From: Spinellus fusiger
Lineage: Eukaryota > Mucoromycota > Mucoromycetes > Mucorales > Phycomycetaceae
Direction: 5' to 3'
Assembly (NCBI GenBank): GCA_025094145.1
Contig: JALLLS010000024.1
Coordinates: 62,001 to 126,000 of the forward strand
Length of the DNA stretch: 64,000 bases
The notes beneath the pieces were generated by a model, which worked only from the letters and a program-made list of their open reading frames with translations, did no database searches and was not told the origin of the DNA. This document shows positions 33,396 to 44,598 of this stretch, one piece after another; the stretch's first letter is position 1, and every line of letters starts with the position of its first letter. Position numbers and translations under genes: made by a program.

Positions 33396-35668
33396 CTAGA
33401 AAGAGCAAAACCATCGGATGCCAAAGTGGGAATGCTTAATCGATTGAATCGTGATATCCGATTCACGATGCTCAACTTGTTCCGTCAATGCACGCACACA
33501 CTGAATGCTCTGACGGTGCTGAGATAACTGAGAAAGAAATGCAAAAGAGGAGATACACTCAATATGTTTGCAAAAGAGTCTCTTCCTATGCCAATGTCTT
33601 CTTCCAGTGGCATAAGCGTCATGTTCTTCTATCAAAAGGCAAATTTAACACTGTGAGAACATAATAATACACATTGATTTATAGTCACAGTGGCAGGACC
33701 AATCATCACACAGAATCAGATGAAAATATTTTCCCACCTGACTCTATCTCTATAGCAGCCACCCACAGCCGTCCTTTTTATTTTCAACAGCCGAATCCTG
33801 TGATTCACTCAGCAGTCATTATTAAGTCACAGATTTGCATCTCCTACCCTAGTCAAAAAGGTATAAATATCCGCTTTATTTCCACACCTTTTCTTTTCTC
33901 TCTTTACCATCGGAAGCATTAATTGAAGAGACAGTGAGAGTTGACTTTATCATGAAACATCTCTAATCTGAAATTATGCTTGGTGTAATGGGAGTTATTT
34001 GCTCTTATGACCTATCAATTCCATAGAGTAGTCTCTTTTTAAGAGAATACTTTGTGCTTGGTAGTTTATAGTGTGTACTCACCTTCGCCTCTTTTTGCAT
34101 TCTTGATGTGGTCGCTAGACATGGTTATGCGTTTATATTATTAAGCATCCTGTCTGCTCCCCTCCATCTTTAGGTTTGTAGGAAGTGTGCTGGGTGGCCT
34201 ATGCATTGTAACTATGGATTGTGTGGAAACAGGAGTGATGGATACAAGTGGGTCGCTCCTGCTTGTAGGCTCAGGATTTTTCAAGGCTCGCCCTTTTTTG
34301 CCTGGACCCTTTGTCGTGCTACCTGCGGCAATGTCGTAAACAATTAAGAAAATGATAATAAGCAGTCTATTCCACTATGGCTTTATATGTGCAATGAGGA
34401 TAGATTAGCCATAATAATAATAAACAGTAAAGGAGTGTATGTATGTTTTACTTGCTAGGTGTAGCCATCACACTTCTTGACTCTGCAAAGGGCCTCTTAG
34501 TGAATAGACTCTGGATGCCGCTTTAACTCTTGGTCTCACAATAAAACAGAGTTCAGTTTGCTTTGCTTATTCTGCGTATCTCGAATAGTCACCGCAGATT
34601 AAAAGTGCTGTGTCTGTTGGGTGCAACTTGTACTCACCGCACAATTATGACCCATTTCCGCTAATAGCCAGGCACTGTCTGCTATAGACACCCTTAACAA
34701 ACAAACAACCCCTGCACCTGAGCCTGTACTGTCTTTAGTCAACACAACACACTAGAATCCAACAACAACAGCATCATCTCTCATCGACTCACTAGACTTT
34801 ACTCTAGAGTTCTTTTTATTTGAAAAAGAAGTTTTTTCTTTGTAAAGCGTCATCAACGTCATGAGTCCTCCCAGAAACACAGTCTCAGTTATTTGAGTCT
34901 ATCGTTGCTTATTACTCTTTGCACTGGGATATACGCTATTATTTGTTCTTTCATAGTTCTTTCTAATACATACCACAAATAGGCCCAGAGAAGACATAGA
35001 ATCTCCACCATTCGTACTCATGGCAACTCAACACACACCACTCGAGTCTTATCAAGAACTCCTGTGTGTTCATGGGTGTCTCCAATGCCAGAGTAATATC
35101 AGAGGTTGTTTACAAAAAAAAATAGGTTGATAAGCATACAGGCTGTTGTGTAGGTTGGTGTTGTAGACTTGATTCCATTCTTCTTTCTGTGTTGACTGTG
35201 ATTCTGTGAGTGCAATCGCTGTTGGTTATCCACAGAAGAGAATGGATTTAGGCTGCAAACAACACACTCCACTCTGTCATCTTTCAATGTCGACGGTATA
35301 TTTCTGGTGAACTCATTCTACTCCTATCGTCAAGCAGTATTCATCATGTTCACACTGCTTGGACTGACCATGCTTCAGTCTCTACTTACTTGTCTTTTGG
35401 CTCTTCACTCTACAGTCATAGTTTGGGAAGAGTCAATCCAGTTCTTTTTTTTATATTAGTACTTACAAACATCAGATCCAATAGAGATGACTATGGTGGA
35501 TTTTATTCTTCCAGTTACCCAAGAAGAGAGTTGTGCGTTTGCTATTAAATAATCACCACAGTGTGTGCTCAAGACAGACAGCGAGTAATAGATAGCATGC
35601 TTTAGTAACAGATAGTATAAGAGATACTTGGCAGAAAAACAAACAAACATCAGACTATGTTTATTCAA
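33396..35668 (-). other. Unresolved coding-like block, left arm (either strand)
   Basis: On the minus strand several open pieces carry splice-like signals. One is a start exon at about 34,083-34,122 ending in GTGAGT. Another is an open piece at 33,396-33,635. A zinc-finger-like frame lies near 35,099-35,287 (CVVCSLNPFSS then H and H) and ends in a run of nine T before GTAAAC. On the plus strand, pieces such as AWTDHASVSTYLSFGSS (about 35,345-35,400) resemble the end of a LINE endonuclease, and a Pro/Thr-rich frame lies near 34,660-34,840. Either a host gene on the minus strand or a decayed LINE on the plus strand would fit; I cannot decide. Confidence 0.3.
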
Positions 35669-37268
35669 TACATCATAAAAACATCTGCATAGTACAGATG
35701 AGTCTACAATCTATATCTATTTGACAAGGATGAATAAAAAACAAGAGCTGTAGTGCATTATCATGCTATCGCAACACTTGTGCCAAGATGCCACCTCATA
35801 CTACTGTCATGGATCTGTTCTAGTGACAGTTAAATTGAAATGAGTACAACCACTGATGTGTATAGCCGACACTTGTTTTGTTTACGATTGAGATATCACT
35901 ATCAACCTTTTTAGTATATCATTAGCATTCCACTACCTTCATATCCCTTGAGTTGTCTCTTTTAGACTGTTATTAGTAACTAGTTTATGATACACATGCT
36001 TCTCTGTATTGAATTCTTTGCACTAGTAATGGAGAATCTTATCTACTGCATATGCATTCTATCTTTTCTCTTGTTGGTTTATCTGATACTTATACAGAAA
36101 ACAGATATCTGTTGGCAGGTGATTATTATGACATTGGTTTTCCTATAGCTCATGTGTGTCATCTAAATGCTAGTAACAACATGAATAAGCATTCTATAAT
36201 CACATACACTGATCTTTTCTGGTGTCTTATTCTCTTAGTAGTCTCTATTCTTTATACATAAAAGAAAATTACTAGTGCACAATTAAAGACTCATTTCAGT
36301 GACTATGAGATGTGTTGGCATCGCTCTTTTCTGTAAAAGCGTACTATTCCCAACTATGAATTTGTGGATAGAATGTTGGTTTATATTTTTATTGTGTTTA
36401 ACAATTGAGTGAATGTTATTAAGGATGTGTGTTGAGTAACGGTTTTGTAGTTTACAAATTCAGATAAAACACTACTTGAACAGTAGGGAATTATTACTGG
36501 AACAAACACAGATAAGAATAGGACAAGATAAAAAATAAAATAAAATAAAATAAAAACACACCAAGTGAAGGGTAGGTATGACTTCTAAATTCCTCTACAC
36601 AACAGACAATCTTAATTATGAATGCAAGGCTTAAATAACAGCAAATACGATTGCTGTTTACTTTAGGCAATTCTTCTCACTCATATAATTGTGTCCTATG
36701 ATAAACATTTTCTAATCAGAAAGAAAATGAGTACAGTTAATATGCAATATGTAAGTAGTTTGGTAGATATCTTTATAGTAAAAACTATCAGTGGTTGTGC
36801 ATATACCTTTATTTCTTTGTTCATTAAAAATATAAGTTGTAGCTTTGTAAATTTCCGTTATTTCCAAGACTATATAGACATGAGTTGCTGTATGAGAGTA
36901 TGAATTAAAGGGACAGGCTGACCGTATATTTTTATTTATGCAAAATGATTCTTATACTGATTCTTTGTTGCTGTCACACACACACACCCACTCTGTCTTT
37001 ACATTGCTGTTATATTTCATTCATCTGTCTTTGTATGAAATGTCATATGTCAATAATAGTGAGCAGCTTAATAAATAAATATAAATGAAGATAATATTAA
37101 TAAAAGACATAACAGGTGCAATACTGTTGATAGTAGCAACACCTATCGTACATTATGGATAAACATGAAACTTTCTTCAACTGTATGATTGGGATACCAA
37201 TTTAACCCAATAGCAGATATGATCTTATATGCTTATTACTCTACACCACGCACATACCCATTATACAA

Positions 37269-37832
37269 TTCAAAGTATTTTTTATTTAATTTTGGGTGTA
37301 GATGCTATTCCTGCATTGGGCCTAATAGCCACCCTATGAGATTGTTTGAAAATAAAATGGAATAAACACATAAACACTGTAAATACTCGAGAGAAAAAAA
37401 CAAATGCAGAGAATAAGAAAACGGGAGGATAAAAGAATATAAAGTCTCAAATGGAGAAAATGAGAGATGGTAGTAAAATAATAAGTTAAGAATAGACATC
37501 CAAAAATCCATAAAGTCAGCAAGGAAACTAAGACATCAAAAAGATAACCGTCATCCTATGGTAATCTGAAATCCAATAAGGGATACTCAAAGTGACTCGG
37601 AAAATCCTGAAAATAAATACAACAGCTACACTAGCAGCTTCTGGCTTTGCTAAACAGGTTAAGAATAGGTGATAGAGAAGGGATTGGAGGAGAAGTGAGA
37701 ATACAGCATCTGTTGTTGAAGGAGTCTTTGCACTCTATGGCGGCGTTGGGGTTCCCGCTCAATACACTCATCAGCAGCCTCAATGAGCAAGCTACCAGCT
37801 GATGGCTCTACCTTAAAGTCTCGAGTAGACGT
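37269..37832 (-). mobile_element. LINE-2 3'-end fragment, left arm, truncated by deletion
   Basis: On the minus strand this is the last 55 codons of LINE-2 ORF2 (ETADEYVERE... VQRLLQ) plus the 3' UTR, ending ATACTTTGAAT next to TGTATAATGGGTATG. The right-arm mirror (51,161-52,088) is longer. The left copy is cut at 37,833-37,837 by the 713-bp microhomology deletion. Confidence 0.85.
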
Positions 37833-38841
37833 GGCTCAATCTTAACAAGAAAAAAGAGAGGGAGAAATGGAGAGAGATATCTTGAGATGTGGCTCGAGGT
37901 TCCTTTCAGACACTAAAGGAGCTCCACCAAAGCATGATCACCAAAGTGTCCATGGTGAGATTTCTCAAGATGATGAAGAAAATTGGACTGTTTTCTTATA
38001 GGATAGTAAATAAACCTACTCTTGACACTAAGCACAAAAAAATAAGACTTTATTGGACAAGAAATCATGCTCCCTCGACCGATACGCAATAGTGTACCAT
38101 CATCTGATCAGAAAGTCAAGATACTAGCCCATATCCAACAATAATCTCAGCAGAGTCATATGAAAGAAAAAAAAGAGGTTACTCCCAAAGAATTTAAATT
38201 CAACCATAAAGTTTGGCGGTGGCGGATCAATGGTGTGGAGTTTTATGTCTGGTGAAGGTGTGTGAGGACTTGTCCAGTAAAGGGTGATATTGGTGGACCT
38301 TGATACATTGAGATCATGAAGGAAGAATACCTTCCTGATCTGGTCCGCCTTTCAGAAATAAACACAGAAATAAGTTATGCTCTTAAGAAAGATAATGCCG
38401 AGAGCCACATGTGCAAGGTGGTGAAATCATGGAAGAAAGAAGTGAGCAGAGTCAGTGAAAGACTGGTTCTCACAAAGCTCCGACCATAACCCTTTCCAGC
38501 ACCTTTGGGACATTTTGGACCGTGAGATTCGAAAGAGAATGACTGCCAAATATATTCTTCAAAATCTGGAGGATGTCCTGTTGCTCAAACGGCAAACCCC
38601 CCCCATAGAAAAAATCAACAGCCTCATTGAAGTAAAGAGTGAGATTACTAAGTACTAAGACTTTCTGTCTAATAAACTTACATCTATTATTCTGTTGGCC
38701 TTATCTATGTTCTATATAAGTTTGAATTCTCTACTATATGTTGAATTTATTTTAAATATATAACAAAAAAGTAAAAGAATATGTTACAAAAAAAAAAGAG
38801 TCAGTGAATTTAAAACTTAAACTATTTTCTTTTGCTCACTG
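37833..38841 (+). pseudogene. Tc1-like element (family IV), left arm, 5' part deleted
   Basis: Transposase remnants are MITKVSMVRFLKMMKK, GGGSMVWSF, and DWFSQSSDHNPFQHLWDIL, where the catalytic Glu of NPIEHLW has become Gln. The right terminal repeat ends TTGCTCACTG at 38,841 with TA at 38,842-38,843. The N-terminal part and the left terminal repeat are missing owing to the 713-bp deletion. Stops occur in several places. Confidence 0.8.
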
Positions 38842-38859
38842 TATATGAATAATTTTTCC

Positions 38860-39111
38860 ATGTTGACTTTATGGCCTTTTGGATGTCTATTATTAACTTA
38901 TTATCTACTGTTATCTTTTCACATTCCCCTTGTTTTCCCCTTGGTTTGGGGTTCTATCAATTTCTATTCTCGTGTCTATTTCTTTACATTTTATTTTCTC
39001 ACTCTGGTATTTGAAATGTTTATACGTATATCTGTAATTTTATCGAAAGTCCTCATAGGGTGGCTATTAGGCCCACTACGCGATTGGTATCTACACCCAA
39101 AAATAAAGAAT
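38860..39111 (+). mobile_element. LINE-2 3'-UTR fragment, left arm, second copy
   Basis: It matches LINE-2 from GTTGACTTTATGGCC through GGGTGGCTATTAGGCCCA to the ACACCCAAAAATAAAG end. It lies just downstream of the Tc1 end, separated from it by TGTATATGAATAATTTTTCC. The target duplication is unclear (GAATAAT on both sides). Confidence 0.75.
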
Positions 39112-39149
39112 AATAAATTAAGGAGATATTAATAATTAATGAGTGTGTA

Positions 39150-40700
39150 TGTGTTATTATTATTAAAAAAAAAAGAAATGTGTATATATTCTATAGTTAA
39201 AGGCTTATATAACATATAGTTTTCATCAAATAAATGTCTTCATTATTCCAATATGTTTATCTAATATCTAATCATTACCTTTTGTAAATTATTTTGATTA
39301 TATTATTTCCTATTAAAATATGTCATATAGATGATTTATTGAAAGTATTGAGAGTATACAATTTCTATAAAGATGTAATTTAATGATATTTGGTTAATCT
39401 TCAGTATACTATTAATCTCTAGTAGTTATAACTTTATCATAAACACAGAAAATATATTTTGACCAATAATGACAGTGTAAAAAAGTGTATACAATATATG
39501 CCTCATATTGCCATATAGCCCCTTAATAATAAAAGAATCACAAATGGTTATTCATACACACTCAGCAACTATCAGAACATGATTCAGAACTAGAGGACGA
39601 CTCCATCACAATGGAAACATCCTACACAATCATAACATACATAATTGGAGAGCATAAAAAGCAATAGAAAAGTATAGTTGTAAAGTAGCTTAATAAAAAA
39701 AAACATAGTTTAACTACCTACTAACTGATCGAATAGCTTTGGATTAAAAAATAATTGACTACAATATTAAAATTTAAAAAAAAAAACCTAGATATGTATG
39801 TAGTACCAGGTGCTTACGAATGATTCAAACTTTTACTAGAATATATCCAGAGGGAAATATGTATTTATATGGAAAAAATAACTGGATTATAACACAACAG
39901 GAAATCAAAGGCCTGAAATGGAAATCAGTAATGGTCACATGACTGACAAAATGCTCTAATAATAGATGGATGATTAATACATGCGTATATGTTCCTCTAG
40001 ATTAATGTTGAGTGTCTATACACACAAGCTTATGAGTTTTTTTTATTTCATCTGTAATATGTCTTTGATATGATCTTCTCATACAAATAATTTATTCTAT
40101 CGCACTATAAACAGAAGACTTTTACAGGTCAAGACATAATTACTCTTATCTATTAAGAGAGTATTCCATCAGTTAAGTTTTCTGATATGATATCTGTGAA
40201 GAATATCTAGTGGTAGGCCCTCTTAGTTCATTATTATTATCTATCAAGCAACACTTTTTCTATAATCAATATATAGTATTATGAGCTATTTCATGAAAAG
40301 TAGCATTGACGGCTAATAAAATCTTGTCAATCCCGATCATCTGTCTATATTTCTAGAAAAGAATAAATTATCTCTATATATTATTTTTTCTAGAAAAGAA
40401 TAAATTATCTCTATATATTATTTTTTCCTAGAAAAGAATAAACTATCTAAATACAATGAGAAAAACTGGATTCAGAGATTATGCTAATACTTTGATGTAT
40501 GTGTGTAGATGGATTGTATTTTATTTTTTTATGTGATGGTGGTTTGGTTCTTGGCATTTTATAAATTAAACCACTAGCCTAATACAATAGAATTACTGAT
40601 ATATGCACTATTATAACTTACCCATGGGTTTGTAAAAATTTCCTTAAATATCAAAAACTATGATATTTGTAATCAATTGTCTCAATATTATGCCAATGCA
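39150..40700. other. AT-rich region upstream of ADH, left arm
   Basis: No gene. It holds a 40-bp tandem repeat (40,355-40,448; unit containing CTAGAAAAGAATAAATTATC, three copies), against four shorter units in the right arm (48,165-48,285). Confidence 0.5.
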
Positions 40701-40716
40701 CAATCGAGATTTTTTT

Positions 40717-40747
40717 AAAAAAAAAAAAAGGGGGGGGGTAGGGGGTA
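40717..40747 (+). promoter_or_regulatory. Poly(A)/poly(G) tract upstream of ADH, left arm
   Basis: A run of about 13 A is followed by nine G, TA, five G and TAG. It lies about 270 bp upstream of the ADH start codon. The right arm has the complement with ten C. A quadruplex or nucleosome-excluding role is possible (inference). Confidence 0.4.
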
Positions 40748-40956
40748 GAAATAAGATGTTATGGAGCCTATTAAAACGTTAGCTGCAGAAGGATTACTAA
40801 TGATGCATTTCTAACAGCGCAAACCACAATAATTATGATATATTTGAAGTCAAAAACTTTAAAATTATTTGCACACATATCCTATCAGAAGAAAGACAAC
40901 AACACATGAATCAAAATCACCTGTAAACGGTCTTTAGAATTCAGACAATAGACAAG

Positions 40957-40964
40957 TATATAAA
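40957..40964 (+). promoter_or_regulatory. TATA box of ADH, left copy
   Basis: TATATAAA lies 48 bp upstream of the proposed start codon at 41,012 and is identical in the right copy. Confidence 0.55.
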
Positions 40965-41011
40965 GGACGTGCTGTTAAACTGGTAGACTCAATAGCTTAC
41001 TATATTTCATT

Positions 41012-42110
41012 ATGTCTAAAGATACTTTCAACGGATGGGCCTGCAGTGCCAAAGGTAGCTATTCTTATATATGATCATTGGAGAAAATGACTAATCCCTG
41101 TTTTTTCAGGTGTACCTGTGGAGTGGAGTGAATTCACACCAAAGACCTTTGATGATGATAGTGTTGAAATGGATGTCACTCACTGTGGAATCTGTGGAAC
41201 AGACATCCACACCATGGACTCTGGATGGGGACCAGCTCTTTATCCATGTGTGACTGGTCATGAGATTACTGGTGTATGCACACGGGTTGGCAAGAATGTT
41301 ACCAATGTCAGGGTCGGTGATCGCATTGGTGTTGGTACTCAATCAGGCTCTTGTCATGAATGTGAGGACTGTAAAAGAGGTCAAGAAAATCAGTGCAAGG
41401 TTGGATTCACGAGCACCTATAACAGCAAGTGGAAGAACGGAGAGAAAAGCTATGGTGGCTATGCCGATAAATGGAGAGGTGATCACCGTTTCGTATTAAA
41501 GATTCCCGATAGCATGTCTAACGAGACTGCTGCTACTCTTCTCTGTGCTGGTGTCACTACATATGTCCCATTAAAGAGACACAATGTCAAGCCTGGAGAC
41601 AAAGTTGGTGTTATTGGTGTTGGTGGACTTGGCCATCTTGCAATTCAGTGGGCCAAGGCAATGGGTGCAACTGTTGTTGCCATCTCTCATTCTGATAACA
41701 AACGTGCTGACGCTCTGGAACTTGGTTGTGACGATTTGATTGTAATAAGCGATGCCAAGGCTGTGGAAGCACACAAGGGAACCTTTACCCATTTTCTTGT
41801 CACGCATCTCAGCAAAGAGTTTGACTGGAATCTTCATTTCAGTCTGCTAAAGCCCAATTCTCGTTTCATTGTTGTGGATATTCCTGAGTACTCTTTCCAA
41901 AACTTTCCTATCCAACAGGTGATTTTCAAACAAATCTCTATAGTTGGATCATTAATCGGCTCTCCTGCTGAAATCCAAGAAACACTCGATTTTGCTGCCA
42001 CACACAATGTTAAACCATGGACCAACAAATACCCTATGACAGAGGCGCCTCAAGCTATCAAGGCCATGAGAGAAGGAAAGGCTAGATATAGAATTGTACT
42101 AGAAAATTAA
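41012..42110 (+). CDS. Zinc-dependent NADP(H) alcohol dehydrogenase (CAD/ADH6-like), left copy
   Basis: Exons 41,012-41,054 and 41,110-42,110, with a 55-bp intron (GTAGCT...TTTCAG), give 347 residues. The start MSKDTFNGWACSAK is joined in phase to GVPVEWSEF. HCGICGTDIH carries the catalytic-zinc Cys, GHEITG the zinc-site His and Glu, and CHECEDC...C the four structural-zinc cysteines. GVIGVGGLGHLAIQWAKA is the Rossmann nucleotide-binding loop. The protein fits the cinnamyl-alcohol dehydrogenase subfamily, which reduces aldehydes with NADPH in the cytosol. The substrate cannot be read from sequence. It is complete, with no broken motif. AATAAA lies at 42,161. The translated exon-2 product is identical to that of the right-arm copy. 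Confidence 0.92.
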
Positions 42111-42655
42111 ATAGTACTACTTTAAGAAAAGTCATTTCACCTCAAAACGCATTATGTATCAATAAATTTATGTAATGAGTAAACTGTTTTTTTTATAAGT
42201 ATTGAATTTTGGGGCACTGGGATCTAATAGTGACGTGGAAGGCCTTGTGAGATGCGCAACTAACACAGATTTCAGTGCACATGGAAGAATTTGGAAATGT
42301 CCCTGCTGATGCGAGATTACAAGTGGGAGAATAATGAAGAAAGGAATACCAATAGTCCAGTGGCTACAGAAAGAATAATTCTTACTATGAGAAAAGAAAA
42401 AGACCAATGAAGAGGACAAACACACAAAGAAAACAGGACAGTGACTAGAAATGGCCAACTAGTTTAGTCCTTAAAGTCTATATACTTGGTTATACTACAA
42501 GTATAGCTTGGGGCCAAGACAGTATTTTTAATTGAATGCATAATCCCACTAATCTTATACTCTTTTAATATATTGTCTGCTGTCAATCTGAGTTTGAATA
42601 ATGTATGAGGGGATTTCATATTCTGAAGTGATATTTTAATACATGAACCTATACA

Positions 42656-43071
42656 GTTCAAAGTATTTTTATTTTTGGTTATAATTTGCTATTCGCGCAT
42701 TGGGCATATTAGCCACTCTATGAGAAATTTTGAAAAAGGCATATACATAGAAACACTTCAAATAAAAAAGTGAAAAATAAATAAATGCAAAGATGGAGGA
42801 AACAGGACAGAGAAACATAAAACCTCAAATGAGGGAAAAATGATGAAAGATGAGAAATGACAGTAGATGGGAAATATGAATAGACATCCAACAGGCCATA
42901 AAGTCATCAAGGAAAACATGACCCCAAAAAGATAACCGTCATCCTGTGGCGACTCGAAATCCAACGAAAGATACTCAAAGTGACTCGGACAATCCTGAAA
43001 ATAAATACAACAGCTTCACTATCAGCTTCTGGCTTTGCTAAATGGGTTAAGAGTGGGTGGTAGAGGAGAAA
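42656..43071 (-). mobile_element. LINE-2 3'-end fragment in the spacer
   Basis: On the minus strand it starts TCTCCTCTACCACCCACTC and ends ATACTTTGAAC. It is flanked by a 13-bp target duplication with one mismatch (forward: ATGAACCTATACA at 42,643-42,655 and ATAAACCTATACA at 43,072-43,084). The inner duplication overlaps the first bases of the Tc1 element at 43,083. Confidence 0.85.
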
Positions 43072-43082
43072 ATAAACCTATA

Positions 43083-44434
43083 CAGTGGAGCTCAAAAAAA
43101 CAAAGGATATTTCAAATTCAGACCATAATTTTACCCTTATGTTTTTTATTATTAAACATTATTCATTTATTGCTTTTTCACTATAATGTATACCTCATCT
43201 AACACCACCGAAAAACCTATGGGACCTCTTAGAAACAGGAAAAGAAATATTGATGAATTCACCTGCTGTCTCATTGTTCACGAGGCCACCGTAAATGGGA
43301 CCAGCCAGGTTGCCATTTCTGCTAGATTTGGAGTTAGTAAGCAGTCAATTTCTTGTATCGTAAAGAGATACAAAGAAACTGGTTGCTTCAAGGCCAAAAG
43401 AAGCACCGGGAGTAAGCCCATTCTTAATAAAAGGGAAGAGAGAGAGGTCAGTCGCGAAGTGGCAAGAGATTCATCTTAGACAATAGATCAGCTTCACAAG
43501 CAAATGACTACCCAAATGTGCATTAACACTTTTAGAAAAATGATGAAGTTTGGCCTGTTTTCTTGCAGGGTGGTCAAGAAACCTTCTCTCACTATTAAAC
43601 ACAAGAGGCTGAGGCTTGCTTGGGCTAAGACCCACCTCCATTGGACTGAGGAAGACTGGAAGACAACCATATGGTCCGATGAGTCAAAGTACCAACTGAT
43701 GAGGACCAACAACCTTGCCCAAGTGGTACGAAGAAAGAAGGAGGGGATGCTCTCAAAGAATTTCAAGCCCACCATGAATTTTGGTGGTGGTAGTATAATG
43801 GTGTAAAGTTCCTTCTCTGGTAAAGGTGTTGGAAGGCTGGCACCTGTGATGGGCAGTATTGACAGTAGAAGATACATTGAGATCTTAAAGGATAAATACT
43901 GCCCTGAGCTGGCTCAACTCAAGGCATTGAATCCAGTGGTATGTTATGTTCTTAAAGAGGACAATGTCAGCTTCCACAAGAGTAGAAAGTCCAGTTTGTG
44001 AAAGGCACAAGAGAGCATTGCCACTATGGAGGGGTGGTCCTCACAAAGCCCCGACCTGAACCCAATAGAGCATTTGTGGGAAGATCTGGACAGGGCTATC
44101 ATAAAGAGAATAATCCTAAAAAGTACTCTTCAATATTTGGAGGTACTATTGTTGGAAGAATGAGAGAATATTTCTAAGGACACCACAGACACCCTTATTG
44201 CCAACATGGGGCGGAGATGCAAGGCTATCATTGAGGCCAAGGGTGGAAACACCAAATATTAAGAGTTTCCACCTAATAAACTTGTATATAATATCATGTT
44301 GACCTTTTTTTTTACTTCATCCACTTTTCAAGTTTCTAATGTGTGTTTAATGTGTGTTTTTATTAAAAGCAAAGTACTTATTACAGAGGCATACCGGAAT
44401 GTAAAAAATATCCCTTGTTTTTTTAACCCCACTG
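43083..44434 (+). mobile_element. Tc1-like element (family II), full length
   Basis: 1,352 bp with terminal repeats CAGTGGAGCTCAAAAAAA on the left and, reverse-complemented, CAGTGGGGTTAAAAAAAC on the right. TA occurs on both sides (43,081-43,082 and 44,435-44,436). It carries the transposase gene at 43,186-44,262. Confidence 0.9.
43186..44262 (+). pseudogene. Tc1-like transposase, family II, four nonsense codons, no frameshift
   Basis: The frame runs 358 codons from MYTSSNTTEK to GGNTKY. Paired helix-turn-helix regions are followed by WSDESKY, EDNVSFH and SPDLNPIEHLWEDL, so all three catalytic acidic residues are present. It is interrupted only by TAG (43,477-43,479), TAA (43,804-43,806), TGA (43,999-44,001) and TGA (44,161-44,163). 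Comparison with copies at 8.7 and 59.6 kb shows these were Gln (CAG) and three Trp (TGG), so all can arise by C-to-T or G-to-A change. The reading frame is otherwise intact over its whole length, so the element is young. Confidence 0.88.
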
Positions 44435-44598
44435 TACATATGATTATTATTGTTTTTCACGAAACTTTACTCTTTATCTTCCAAAACTCCCACTACATAA
44501 TATTTATAAACAAAAATAAGAGTAAAATAAATAAATAAATATGAATTCATAAACTATTCACAACTGTCTATAAGTCGGTCTCCGACATTACTCAAATA

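Larger units (their letters stand above)
30478..42573 (+). repeat. Giant inverted repeat, left arm (12.1 kb)
   Basis: It pairs with 46,026-58,940 in inverse orientation. Paired coordinates sum to 88,599 at the inner edge and 89,418 at the outer edge; the difference comes from a 713-bp deletion in the left arm, a hexamer expansion in the right arm and small indels. Outside 30,478 and inside 42,573 the similarity stops abruptly. The arm contains an unresolved coding-like block, LINE-2 and Tc1 pieces, and an ADH gene. Confidence 0.95.

Noticed and set aside
33430..33480. Inverted sequence around GATATCCGATTCACG as a tRNA gene
   Set aside because: No cloverleaf, no box A/B pair and no T-loop could be fitted.
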